DNA from: Symsagittifera roscoffensis
Taxonomy: Eukaryota > Xenacoelomorpha > Acoela > Convolutidae
Reading direction: 5' to 3'
NCBI RefSeq assembly: GCF_963678635.1
Contig: NW_026971046.1
Span: 1 to 64,000 of the forward strand
DNA: 64,000 nt
Position numbers and translations under genes: made by a program
Shown: positions 12,501 through 25,000 of the stretch, piece by piece
How positions within the stretch are numbered: position 1 is the stretch's first letter
Layout: each line of letters begins with the position of its first letter
Notes under the pieces: model-generated
Told to the model about the DNA's origin: nothing
Seen by the model: the letters and a program-made list of their open reading frames with translations, nothing else
Database searches by the model: none

Positions 12501-12640
12501 AAATTAATGATAAAACTAAGATTTTGTGGCGAGGAGTAGAATACAGTAAAAAAGTCAACTCTGAGCAGGATTGGCCAGATTATGAGAAACAAGATGTCAC
12601 AAAGACAACGAGAATAAAGTGTGACGCTAGCCACACACGC
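9597..12640. repeat. Higher-order tandem repeat (1,358-1,359 bp unit)
   Basis: A segment of about 1.36 kb starting near 9625 recurs near 10983 almost base for base (the 10307 ATG region recurs at 11666, the 9630 motif at 10988). Each unit contains two diverged half-monomers sharing ACTGCTCGTATCAGCGTGAA-like and TTAATAGCGCAAAATATAACG blocks. A fifth, more diverged monomer runs from about 12260 to 12640. A ~75 bp piece (TTGTTCGGGCAACGAAATTT) occurs three times (10258, 10902, 11618), marking the junction. Identical short ORFs in both units are by-products. Confidence 0.85.
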
Positions 12641-15600
12641 TTAGGGCAGCTCAATGAAAAACATCGAGGTAATTGAGATCGCAGAATTTTTTGTTAAAAG
12701 ACTTGCAAGGATTCTCGCTTTTCTCGCTTTTCGTCGGATTGCAAAACCCACGCCTACTTTGGAATAAAAACCTGCGCATGGTGTCACCATTCCACAATTA
12801 TATTAGCCATAAAGGACACTAATTCAAGGTCAAAGAGGAATACACACAATACGGTACGTGACCAACAACTGAGCTTTACTTTGATGTTCTTAATCAACCA
12901 ACCTAAGTTGGTACCAGTATTTCTAATATTTAATCACCGGAAACCAGTCGTTATGTTCTTCAATAAACTTATTGGTAAAGTTTTCACTATTATTGGAAAT
13001 ACTTATATTTTTTTCGAAAAGATCCCAGAATTGCTATCATATGTTTTTTGAAGTCTACGACTAATTATAGAACTTCAGGTGAAATCTGAACTCGTGCAAA
13101 GAGTTCCCCATTTAACGGTATCCCGCTGTGATGCTCCCTCCAATTATGAGTTATGGCGGCTAAATTTCCAAGGAGTCTACTAACTCGGCAAACACAAGAT
13201 AGTTCATTTCTAAATTCTTGCGTCCAAAGAAGGCGCTGTCACTGACATTTTGACTCCTAGTTACTTTTTATTTTGCTAGATCTTTATTAATCTAATTTTA
13301 CCATTTGACTTTTACTTAATCACGTTTTGACTGCAAGAATCAACGGACTACGGTTCTTGATGGCTTGGGAGAGAGTTACTTTCTAATGTTTCAACTTCAA
13401 CGGTAAATAATTCGCTTTTACACTGAATTCAATTCATAATTACTATTTTCAAAACCCTTTTTTTGAACTTTTTGTTTGAAACTATTGTTAGGGAAAAATC
13501 ATTTAGTTTCAACTAGAACCTTTCTTCTTTATCATTTTCGGGCACCTTCAGCCCTCAGTAGTCTGCAAACCCGAAGACCGTTTCTTTGTTCTAATTTTGA
13601 CTGTTTCTACTCAGATAACTCTGATTGATACTCAACTCTGGAAAAATATAAGAATCAAGAAGATAAAACTAAATCATATATAAACAGAGAACAAAAAGAT
13701 ACAAAAAATGAATACACTTAATAATCTAACTATGATAACCAAGTAAATAAGATCTGTTTACAAAGGGACTTCACAGGCGCTGAGCAGTCCCAAGAAAAAA
13801 GTCCTTTTTGTCAGAAGGCACTGAGCAATTTGGGCAAATGTGCGATCCAAACAGGTCATCAGCAGTAAAAGCACTTCGTTTCCAGCGACACACCCACCAG
13901 CCCCCGCCATTTCCTCCAACCAGCGCCATTTTTAAACTCACAACGACAACAAGTCATTTTGGACTGAAAATTCAGGGACATTAGGGTCCCAAAAAAAAGA
14001 TTTTGCAAAAGGTCAATGAATTCAAGGAAATCGGAACAAAAATGATCGACTTATTCCTCTCGAAAATCTATCTACTAAATTGATCACATCAAGCGCTCGT
14101 AAGATAACCCGTTAATTACCCCTAAACTATATCTCGCTATCTTTCACTAAATATCAATTAAAAATATTTTTATTTGAAAACGATTACTGGGGAAAGCTAT
14201 GAGTATTTTTGTTCGTTTAACACCAAAAATTGAGTCCAAAACCTTGATTGCCTTAATTGGTATATCAACATTTTTGTATATCACCAGTACATTAATGCGA
14301 TAAATAGATTGGTTATGCTCACCACACTGTATATAAATTCATTCAACAAACAAGGAAGGAGCAAAGCGCAACGGAAAATCGTCTGATTCGGTTCAAATCC
14401 GAAAAAAACCTTTAAATGTCCTAAATATGAAATATTGCAAGAAAGGATAAAAGAAGTGTATCAGAAGTGCAAGAAAGTGTAAGCCCCTTTATACCAAAGA
14501 TAATTTGACGCTCAAAGGCTTTGATGTTTTGCCGCTTTTCTTGTTTCACCCTTAGACTAAAGGGAAATTTAATTTTCTTCCGAGTTTTATTCGAGTAGTC
14601 GTGTTTTGCGAGTTTTCTTTAGTTGCGAGTTGTCGCAGTCCCGTTCTGCATTTATACACTGATTAGTACAAAATCGCATAATTGAGAAGTTTGGGCGAAA
14701 TAAGTAAGCAGACCAGGATATTTTCGCTCAATTTTTCATGAAAACAAATAACACGATTTAAATGGAAATTTACTGAGTTCATGTGCGTTAAAAATGCTTA
14801 ACATAAGTGTCAGCACAACGCCGAAGAATTTTCATATCAAAGTTCTTATTGTCTCACAATCCTAGTTTATCGAATTTTCATTTACGATGCAGCTGTTAAC
14901 TTTGTCGTTATAACCACTATTAAGAGATATTGGCTACTGAAATCTTTACAAACAATGGCCAGTGCAGTTTTACCAAAAACTCAGGTTCTCAAAAATTTCT
15001 CGTAAACAATTGCGTGTAGAAGCGTACTACATTCTTTCCAATTTATTAGGACAATTTTTTTCCATGTTAGTGTTGTGAAACACTAGTCTACGTTTTTATT
15101 CGAATTGATGTTATTTCAAATTGATAGACGATTTTCAATACAGGAGTCCGTCTGACCAACTCTACTCGCAGATTGTTCTATATACGTTGAGTCTAATAGC
15201 CGTTTGCCAACACTTTTCTTAAAAAAACATAGGAATTACTGTTTTAATTAAATCAGAAAATTTTAACTACAATTTAACGATTCAACCAATTTTTAAGCTG
15301 AATCAAACTTTGCTGAAGTAGCTCGCCGAAAAAAATCAGTGTTAAACTTTCCAAAAGTTTTTTCTCATCAACAGTTCATTTTATAACCATAACATCTCAA
15401 CAAAGATTTCGCAAAAGGTCAATGAACTCAAGGAAATCGGAACAAAAATGATTGACTTATTCCTCTGAAAAATCTATAAACTAAATTCCACTCTCGAAAT
15501 CATTCACGTTCAATTCGACACTACGTTTAGCAAATGAGTTTGAATTGACCTTTAGCAAATGAGTTTGAAAAAATCAGATTTGAATCCCAAAAACAAAAAA

Positions 15601-15797
15601 ATCTTCACAATGTTCACTGAAACTCGAAAGCCAATTTCGAAAGTTTTAACCCAATACAACTCCAATAACTAGTGAAAATTCAGTTCCTTCATTTCCAACT
15701 ATCAAACCGCCAACATATGATATATTCGGCAAACCGAGCCTTCGGCGAATAAGTTTTAAGCGCATTGAGTGCATGCAGCTGACCATTTAGATTTCAG
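12641..15797. other. Intergenic, no gene recognised
   Basis: AT-rich sequence without exon-like ORFs. Two partial copies of the dispersed ACATAGCC family can be seen at about 13980-14080 and 15405-15500 (shared AAAGGTCAATGAA, AAGGAAATCGGAACAAAAAT). Confidence 0.45.
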
Positions 15798-15803
15798 TTT
15801 ATT
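15798..15803 (-). terminator. Candidate poly(A) signal of KSR
   Basis: AATAAA on the minus strand about 90 nt past the KSR stop codon. It is the nearest canonical hexamer; use is inferred. Confidence 0.45.
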
Positions 15804-15890
15804 ACGTCCTTAATAAATCATTTCAGTTTGATTTTTTAAAAGTTCATTTATATTAAGTTCAGATGAGATTCCTTCTGGGGTCATTTGAGT

Positions 15891-16091
15891 TCAGTAGACT
15901 GCAGCCTGTGGACCAATGTGGGCGTTCATTCTCTCCATAGATCTGGACATGTTGATGGGTTGGGAGGGGGTTCGGCCCACTGGCTGTCTTATTCTCTGCA
16001 CCTCTTTTTCCAGGCTGTGGACGTAGCTGTGGATAGTGCTGAACAGAGGTCTGTTGTCCGGGTTGAAACTCCAGCACCGCATCAGAAAGTC
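15891..16091 (-). CDS. KSR: KSR exon 19 (terminal)
   Basis: Acceptor TTCTCAAG, stop TGA at 15893-15891. It encodes FLMRCWSFNPDNRPLFSTIH (end of the kinase domain, CW...RP motif) and a short tail ending GPQAAVY. Confidence 0.85.
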   Translation of the reverse strand, partial: DFLMRCWSFNPDNRPLFSTIHSYVHSLEKEVQRIRQPVGRTPSQPINMSRSMERMNAHIGPQAAVY

Positions 16092-19000
16092 CTTGAGAAA
16101 AAAAATTAAATTAAGCTGCCAAGAACATTAAACAAACTTGCTCGGATAGTTTAAACAGAGAGGCTGTTAAACACAGAAACAGTTTAAACTGAAACTGTTT
16201 AAATATTTAAAAACAATTTTTTTTAAATTACCCCTAATCAGACTTGATAAATTTACAAATTACTGAACTTTCCGTTATAGTTAAAAATTGTTTAAGTTGG
16301 AATAAACCCATGCTCTTGAAAGTAAGTCAATAAAAACCGTACCGGATGAAAAAAATGGCGTTTAAAAAAACGGAAAATTAACTGACAGAATCTAGGACGA
16401 AAGCCACAAACCCAAAAAAAAATTTGAAATGTTTTTTTTTTTGAAAAATAAATACACCCTGAAACGGTCATTACCTAATTACTACTTAAAATATGGTAGT
16501 TTTATTTGAATTTTCAACGAATTGAGCACGCCAGACGTGATATTTACCATTCCTACTAAATTGACCAATCTATGAACAAAGTTTTTTACAGGAAAAAAGT
16601 CTACAGTGCTGATTTAAATTATCCGGACAAAACTTGAATTTTCAAACACATTTTTCTCAATTTGTAATAAGATTAGGCAAAAAAGAAGAGAACAAAAGTT
16701 GCTTAGAATTTCATCAGAATTAATATGGCGCATTTGTTTCTCCAAAATTCTCAACCAAAATTTTACTCCAAAAATGGGTAATTTTGTCTTTTTTCAATTT
16801 ATCAAGAATTACGCTGAAACTACTTTGTTAATCGATGAGAAAAATATATCACAAAAAGCTTCTTACACAGCCCAACAAAGTTCTAGAAGGGGCTAAATCT
16901 CCAAAAATTTGAGTAACTTGTTTAAAATTTGTTTTTAAGCAAAGATTTTGGATTTTATACAGTAAAAATCACGTTTTATTAACTATCAAGCAAAATTATT
17001 TTCTCTTTTAAAGGTTTTTGGAGATTTAGCCTCTTCTACAACTTTGTTGAGCTGTGTAAGAAGCTTTTTGTGATATATTTTTCTCATCAATTAACACAGT
17101 AGTTTCAGCGTAATTCTTGATTAATTGAAAAAAGACAAAATGACCCATTTTTGGGGTAAAATTTTGGCTGAGAATTTTGGAGAAAAATTGCACCATATTA
17201 ATTCTGATAGAATTCTAAGCAACTTTTGTTCTCTTCTTTTTTTGTCTAATCTTAACCCAATTTGAGAAAAACCTGTTTGAAAATTCAAGTTTTGTTCATT
17301 TTGTCCGGATAATTTAAATCACCACTGTAGTACCCGATTGCAATACCCTTGCGTATCGCTAGGTTTGAAGCAAAATCTTAAAGCATGCTAGATAGCACCA
17401 CTAAATAATCTCAAGAAACATATCCAGCCATATCAGGGTGATTTGATACAAAAAGCATGCAACAGTTAAATCGTAATTACTTAAATCGCCAATTTGACGG
17501 TTCAGCTTTCAAACCTACAATTGCAACGCAACCGAACCTGTTTGTTGATACACATAAGTTGTCTGTTTACCTTGAATCGCTTTGAGCTCTGAAATGAAGC
17601 AAGACTGTTTTTGCAGCCAGAAGCGACAGACCAAATGACACTGTGACAAGATACGTGTTCATGAAGGAATCTGCCACTGAACAGCTCGAAACAGACAACT
17701 CCGAACGCATACACGTCAGTCTCCATGGTGAAGGGCAGCATCTGGTCTATGTTCCAGTGGGGAGAGAGCACAGTGACCAGCTCAGGAGCCAAGGAGCTCA
17801 GCCAGCCAGGGGGACAGAAGATACCCAGTTCCCCTCTGAAAAAAAAAATAAAATTATTTACATTTTTGAGGACGAATAAAATTGTCTCATAGCTGACAAA
17901 GTAGCTTGAACGAATTTCAAAATCAAGAAAAGTTCCATAATTGCATGACAACAGAACTCAATTAAGAGATAACGCGTCGTTTTTTGGAGTATTTCAACGG
18001 CCCGGACCAGAGCCGCGTCTGAAAAATCGTCTGAACTGTCAGCTTTGAAGTGAAACATTTCGCACCCAAATCGCAAGCAAGATCTATCTACTACTTTCCT
18101 TGAAGACTCAAAAAGAACTTTCAGAACATAGCAAAATAGCGAAGTCAAGAGAGGAAGTGGACTATAGAACTCACGAGTGTGAATTTTGGACCACTTTGGT
18201 GATGTTTGCCAGTCCGTAGTCGGTGATGATCACGTGGTTTCTCTCATCCACAAACAGATTGTTCGTCCTGAGGTCCTTATGCACTATGGCCCGTCCGTGC
18301 AGATAGCCCATACCCTGTAGCAAATTAATTACTCAAACATAGCCAACAGACAGTTGGGAAAGAGTCAATGAATGCAAGCAGGAAAAAATTGATTTGTTTG
18401 ATTTGCAAAAAAACTGCCATGTTCGAATTCCAAATAAAAAAAATGGCCTTTAAGCTCTTTGAATTTCAAAGGCAATTTTAAATTGGCCTTTTTGATAAAA
18501 TTAACCCAATTTGAGAAAACTGAATTATTAGTGGATATGTTTTTATTCCACTGTGTATTCTATAAATTATACTCTAAAATGCCTGTTTTCAAAGTCCATT
18601 TTGGTCAACATTTCCTTCGAAATTCGGTAAAAATTTTACATAGACCGAGAGCAAATGATCAAAGCTACTCTCTATGAAACTATCAATATTTGGAGTCAAT
18701 GACTTACACTTGTGGACAAAATTAACAAAATTTGATTTCAAAGACTACCAGTGTTTTCCGGGTTTGAAAATAGTAAGAAACAGCTAATTTTAGTAAAGTT
18801 TTCACACTGATTATTTCAATTATTTCAATTTTATCGCTAAGAATGTTTCACGTCGCATGAACAGCTTTTTTACTCCGCTTATTCATGAAAGAATTCACTA
18901 CGATGCAAAACAAAGTGCAGACGAGGCAACCTGCGTTTTTCAGCCCTGGATTACATTGTTAAGTCATTAAAAGCAAATCTTGATGGTTTCGTAGAGGGTA

Positions 19001-22000
19001 GCTTCGACCAATTTCTCTTGGTCTATGTAAAAATTTTACCCGATTTCGAAGGAAATTTTGTCCTAAATGGACATTGAAAGCAGGCATTGTAGAGAGTCCA
19101 CTAGTGTAAGAGTCTGAAATACGTTCATAGACTCTTAAAAATTGAAAACAATTACCATGTGAACAGTTCTGAAAACAATTACCATATAACAGAATATCGA
19201 ATAAATTAACCTGTGCAGTCTGTTCCAGTATCGTGACTATGGTAGGCATCGGCATTTCGTCTCTCGTTTGGTGAATTTTCCTGTACAATGTTTTTCCTTT
19301 GCACAAACTGAAATGAACAGACAATTCGGAAAACTGCTCGTCAAATTAACTATGGAAGAAATTCGGTAATTTATGCTTAAAGAAACTCTCAAGATTGATT
19401 CGTTCAAAAAAAGAGCCATTCCTGTTGTTTTCTGGGCCGAAATGAATTGATGAGCGAAATTTTGCAGGTGATTGCATAAAAAAAACACTTGCCTGGTGAT
19501 TATTGCTGGCGTCTGCGGATCCCTGCATGCAGCCATGAACAGCACGATGTTGTTATGCCTTGCTTTACACAATGTCTTAATATCCTTCATGATTATATCT
19601 GTGTCGTGAGGAGTTGTAGATCTTCTTCTCGCGTCCGACAACGAGTTCGAGGAGCGCCCTATGATACTACCACGTGTAGTCGCTTGGTGGGCATCTTTTG
19701 TGATCTGGATCTTATTGGCGTTGTTGGAGGATCCTGTTGCCGACGTTGATGTCAAGTTGTTGCAGACGTCGCCACTTGCATCGGGTAGGTTGTACACTTT
19801 GACTGCAACCTCCCCGTGCCAGTAGCCTCTGTATACTGATGCGAATCTGCCGTGACCGATTAACTTGTCGATTTTGACGTCTTGTAGACTCATGATTTCG
19901 TCGTAGTCATCGTCAATTCGCTTAACACAAAAATCCATTAATCTCAATTATTGATATATTAGTCTCAATTATTAAGGACTGAATTACGAAACGAACATCT
20001 CACATTTCAATTTACAACGGTTTTACAGGAACACCAACGTTTTCTGACATTAGATGAAGGTGTTTGATTGTAACGAACCTTGTCAAAGCTCTCTCCGATC
20101 GACCATCTATCTCTGAAACTGGAAGTAGCACCATTTGCAGCATTCTCGCTGTCAGTCTAAAACACAAAAGACACAAATGCTTATATTGCATTACAGAATC
20201 TACGTCTAAAAGAGAAACTTTTTATGTCGTTTAACTCCCGCGCAAGTTTTTTTTTACTAAATCCGAGCAAAATCCAGCGTGAGCGGCGAAACCTTCAAAG
20301 CTGATATTTCAAAAAAAACAAGAACTCCTGGGACTCTTATCGCGCTACCCATAAAACACTTAATATGTGCTCCGCAGCCAATGCTTCGATTGCAGCTACA
20401 AAACCGACTAATACCAGTAATATAGTATTATTACTATGACACACCAAAGTAGTTGACGTATTTTGACTCGATCTCGACACAGTGACGCCTTCAGAGTCCA
20501 CGTGTTGGGCTGAAGTGATGGTTGAAGTTGCGACTGAAGATGCCGGCGATGATATCGTGTTATTACTCGCAGCCTCCTTCAGATTAGACTCACTGGGCTG
20601 AAGTAGTAGTGAGTCCACTTCGTATGTGGAGTGGGGAGTTGTTGCGGGACCTGAGACGAGGGTTCCTGAATGGGAGGTGTTGGTGGCGCTGATGAGGATT
20701 CGATCATCGTCGGCAGAGGCGCCCCTGCCGCGCAAGTGGAGGGTGGACTTGACAGCAGCAGCAGAAGCGGAGCAGGAAGAGACGAAAGAGGGGAGGGAGT
20801 CGAAGTAGCGGTGGTGGTGAGCACCCGAGGGAGGGGGGACACTCAGGCAGCCCTCTTGACCACACTCACTTTTAGTGATTAAGTCTCGATCTGAATAGAA
20901 GACAAATTGTCAACACCTCATTCTATTCGAAATAAAAACATATGAATTATTACACATAAAGTTTTGAAAAATTATTGAAGTTTACACGTAATACAAACTC
21001 GAACACCCAAAGTATGACCATATAACTTGCAAACAGTTATAACAAAAAGGCCTATTATCCAACTCAATGGTTTTGAAAATTTCAGCAAATTATATCTTCC
21101 CTCATCCCTTCAAGCTCCTGAAAGATTTCGACCCCTAAGACATTCACTCTTCCCCAAGCTGTTTTAATTACACTATTTGAAGTAAAAGTCCATTCAAATA
21201 GTTTTGAATTCTATTAGTTAAACCTGTGTGTGTGAAGTTGAAGATATGTGAGTAGGTGGGACAGCCGCCACTGTTCGCACTGGGAGGGTTGACTGGACAG
21301 GGACTGGACTCCACAGAAGAGATATCCGAGGACACTCCTGTAGATGTGGAGATGTTCCGCACACTCCTCGGCTGCCCAAGATTCATGCTGGAGCCCGCAG
21401 GACCTATAAAAAAGAAAACACACGTCAGAAATCACACAAAAAACTACGTAAAACAACAAAAAAGCACATCACAAACCACTCGACCTCTATTGATAGCATA
21501 TATTCTAAGCATCGAATTAATATCCAGCAAATGACGGCAAAGTATTGCAGGAATAACGAAATCGATTTTCAACAAGGATAGACGGTTGCTGCGCAAGTTA
21601 CACAGTATGTTCCGACTAGTTTATCAAAAAATGTATATAATTTTGTTCATGAACTCTTTTTTTTCAAGTAAGTTATTTTTTTTGAACGTGGTGTAATCAA
21701 AGTTCTGAAAAAAACCTGAAATTTAGGTATATTTGACAGTCACAGTAAATTAGGCAAATCAGGCAACGGCTTGTCGAATAATAAAAAAATTTTGGGCTAC
21801 AAAACAAAAATTTTACTATAAAGCCTGCTTGCTCACACTATTCGCTCATAAAATTAGACCAAAAAACAAACGGGTTTTTCTCGCCCCAAAATAATTTTTC
21901 AACATTTTTTATGTCGTTCGAATCACGACTGAAAAGACTTTAATATGATATATCACTCGACCCATTCAGATAATTATTTGTGGTAACTGATTTTGAGTGG

Positions 22001-25000
22001 AAAACAAAAACATAGCCAATCGAAGATTGGAAAAGAGTAATGAACGCAAGTAAACATAAACGCAACACTGACTTTGTTGAAAAAATCTCATCTTTCGAAC
22101 TTCAAAGAAAAAAATGGATGCCCTTTAAGCTCTTTGAGTTTCTAGAACAACTTATGATTGGCGCTTGTTTGATAGCATTAACCAAACTAGATAAAACTGG
22201 ATCAACAGGAAAAGTTTTTATTCCGCTGGAAATCTAAACAACAAATCGCTCTTTTGAAGCCAGAAATATTTTGCGTTTTTTTTTCGCGCCATTTCCAATT
22301 TGTATTTGGAAAAACTATTAACGTCACTTTCAGCAGATGAATTTCAATTGAACTCAAAAAGTGCATTACACCTAAGTTCAACAAAAAATTTTGAATTTTT
22401 TCCTGAAAAACAAAACAAAAACAGCAAGACCTATTTCAGAGTCTTCACTACGTTCATTACTCTTATAAATAAAAAAGTAAAACACACCGGAATTCAAAGT
22501 TCCTCCCCATTTTCAATGGTCAGAACAATACGGCAAAAATAAATTAAGTTCAAGTCCGCTGTACCTTCAAAACATACATATCAAAAACCACTCGGCCAGT
22601 ATGGATAGTAAAAAAATCATTTTTTCGCAAAAATTGACGGTAAAAGAAAATATTTCCAAAATAAATAAATCGATCTCATTAAGGCAAAAATCGAAGTTAA
22701 GTTAGAGTCTTGAAATATTCTTTTTTTATTGTTCCGATGATTGAAGTGTGTTTCAGTTTTTTCTTTTTGCTTTCCACTCAAATCAGGCACCACAACAAAT
22801 CATCAATATGCGTCGAGTGATCATATCAAAACCCATATCGAATTAACATAGCCAACCGAAGATTGAAAAGGAGTAATGAACGCAAGTAAACATAAAAAAC
22901 ACTGACGTTCACTGACTTTCGAATTTCAAAGAAAAAAATAGATGCCCATTAAGCTATTTGAATTTCTAGAACAATTTATGATTGGTGCTTTTTTGATAAC
23001 ATGAACCCAACTTGAGAAAACTGGATCAATAGTTAAAGCTTTTATTATGCTGGAAAGTCTTTAAAATAAATTCCACTTTCGAAACTAGAAGTCAGTCACG
23101 TTTTTTCGCGCCATTTCCACGTTCGCATTTGGAGAGTGCTATTAACGTCAGTTTGAGCAGATGAATTTCAATTGAACTCAAAAAGAGCCTTATACCTAAG
23201 TGCATTAATATTTTAAGACTTTTTCCTAAAAAAAAACAAAAAAAATCAGCAAGACCTATATAAGAGTCTTCACTACGTTCATTCCTGATTCGAACGACAT
23301 TTAAAAATTTCATGTTGTCCCAGTGTTCAGAAAAACTGATTCATAAGTTTGAGTTTCAGTTCAATTTCGAGTAAAGTAAGCGAGCATACTGTTTTATAGA
23401 AGAATAGGCGTTGAAATTTTAGCTTTACTCGGGTAAAAATATTTTGGAAATAAAAATTTTACTCAAAAAATAGCTGCCAAAAAACTATAAATTTCGACAA
23501 AACTAATGCCTAATTTGCCTCTTTTACTGTGATTGTCGAATATGCCTCAGTTCTTGGCTTTTGTCAGATACTTTTATCACGCCACGCACAAAAAAGACAC
23601 TAATTTGAAAATAAATGTACTTTAAGAATATGGTAGGAATATTCTGATGACTTGCACAGCAACCAGCTATATTTTTAGTATTAATTATTTTATGATGAGC
23701 GGAGTAGGTTACCTGTGCCTGTTGGACTTGCAAAGTCAGTGCCTGAGAGTCCCATGGAGCTACTACTGCAACTGTCTGCCGATGATTCGGTTGTGATGGC
23801 GTGTCGACTGCTGAATGTGCTCTCATTGCCCATCCCCACACCGTCTCCGCATCCCGACTGCAGGATAGCCCCTTGTGGCACAAAGTGACTGCTGATTGTA
23901 GCCACAGGCCTGAAAGCTCTAAACAAAGAACAATTTTAAGTTTTTGTCACTCAATAAAAATTCTCTTTTTGTTCCCCATCAAGCCGGAAAAAGTTCCTTT
24001 TCGAGTGTTTTTTTAAAATTTTTATCAACGGGAAATCAGATAACACAAATAAAAGCCTGATCGTATTCATACAAGACATTGCAGCTGCGATTCGATCGAT
24101 AGTAGGATAACTCCGTCGAGAAAAATAGGTTTGATAATTATGCGTATGAGTCCAATTTGAAGAGAGAAACGCCATTGAGTTGAGAAACCTGCTCAGTAAG
24201 CTGTGAAAAATTGAAATTTTAGATGTGAGCAACTAAATTTTCTCGATTAAGTATCCGGTTCCTGGACACGAAAATGTTCTGAAAAAAAAACATCTAACAA
24301 ATTTGCTTTTGTTCAAATAATTTTTTTTGCAAAGATAAATGTTGATGACAATTGGAGCCATTATTGGTGATCTCTATTGCCATTTTTCCTTCTGCCCACA
24401 CGCACAAAAAATAACCAAAGATTGTTGTGAAAGTGCAAATTAACAAGAAAACCCATTTTTTTTACTTTTAGTTTGAAAGTATATCACTTTAAAATTCTCT
24501 AAGTTGTAAGAACCTTTAAGGATTGGCATTTTTGATAAAACTAATACAATTAAAGTAAACTGATTCAACGGGTGATTTATTAAATTTCGCGAAATTAAAA
24601 TCCATTTTTGAAACTTGAGGTCAATCACCTTTTTTTGATTCCCTTTGCAACTGTTTGCCGACACTTGAAAAGGAACGGTTCTTGTTCAAGACATCCCTTT
24701 ACACCAGTTTTAACGTTTTTTCCATTCAAAAATTATACGACACATACTTCACAAAAGCAGTGAAAAGCAGTACTTTGCTGTGAAAACTAGTTTTTGGGGG
24801 TTCAGTTAGAATTTTTTTGGCACACTAATAGCTCAAAAAATTAGCTCCGTTGAAAGCGTTTTAATCAATTTTCCTTTGAGAACTCTGAAAAAAAAGTGTA
24901 TTCTAAGTCATCGGGTTTTTAGCAACATTTGAACTGAATAACTCGAAAATTTGACTTCTTTGAAGCAAATGAATGTGTCGGAACTATCTTACCAACAATT

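Larger units (their letters stand above)
21725..23545. repeat. Inverted repeat with MITE insertions in KSR intron 11
   Basis: The left arm, about 21725-22010 (GACAGTCACAGTAAATTAGG, TCACTCGACCC, TTTTGAGTGGAAAAC), recurs inverted as two blocks, about 22765-22845 and 23330-23545. The ACATAGCC-family copy at 22849-23287 separates the two blocks of the right arm, so it inserted later. Confidence 0.65.
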
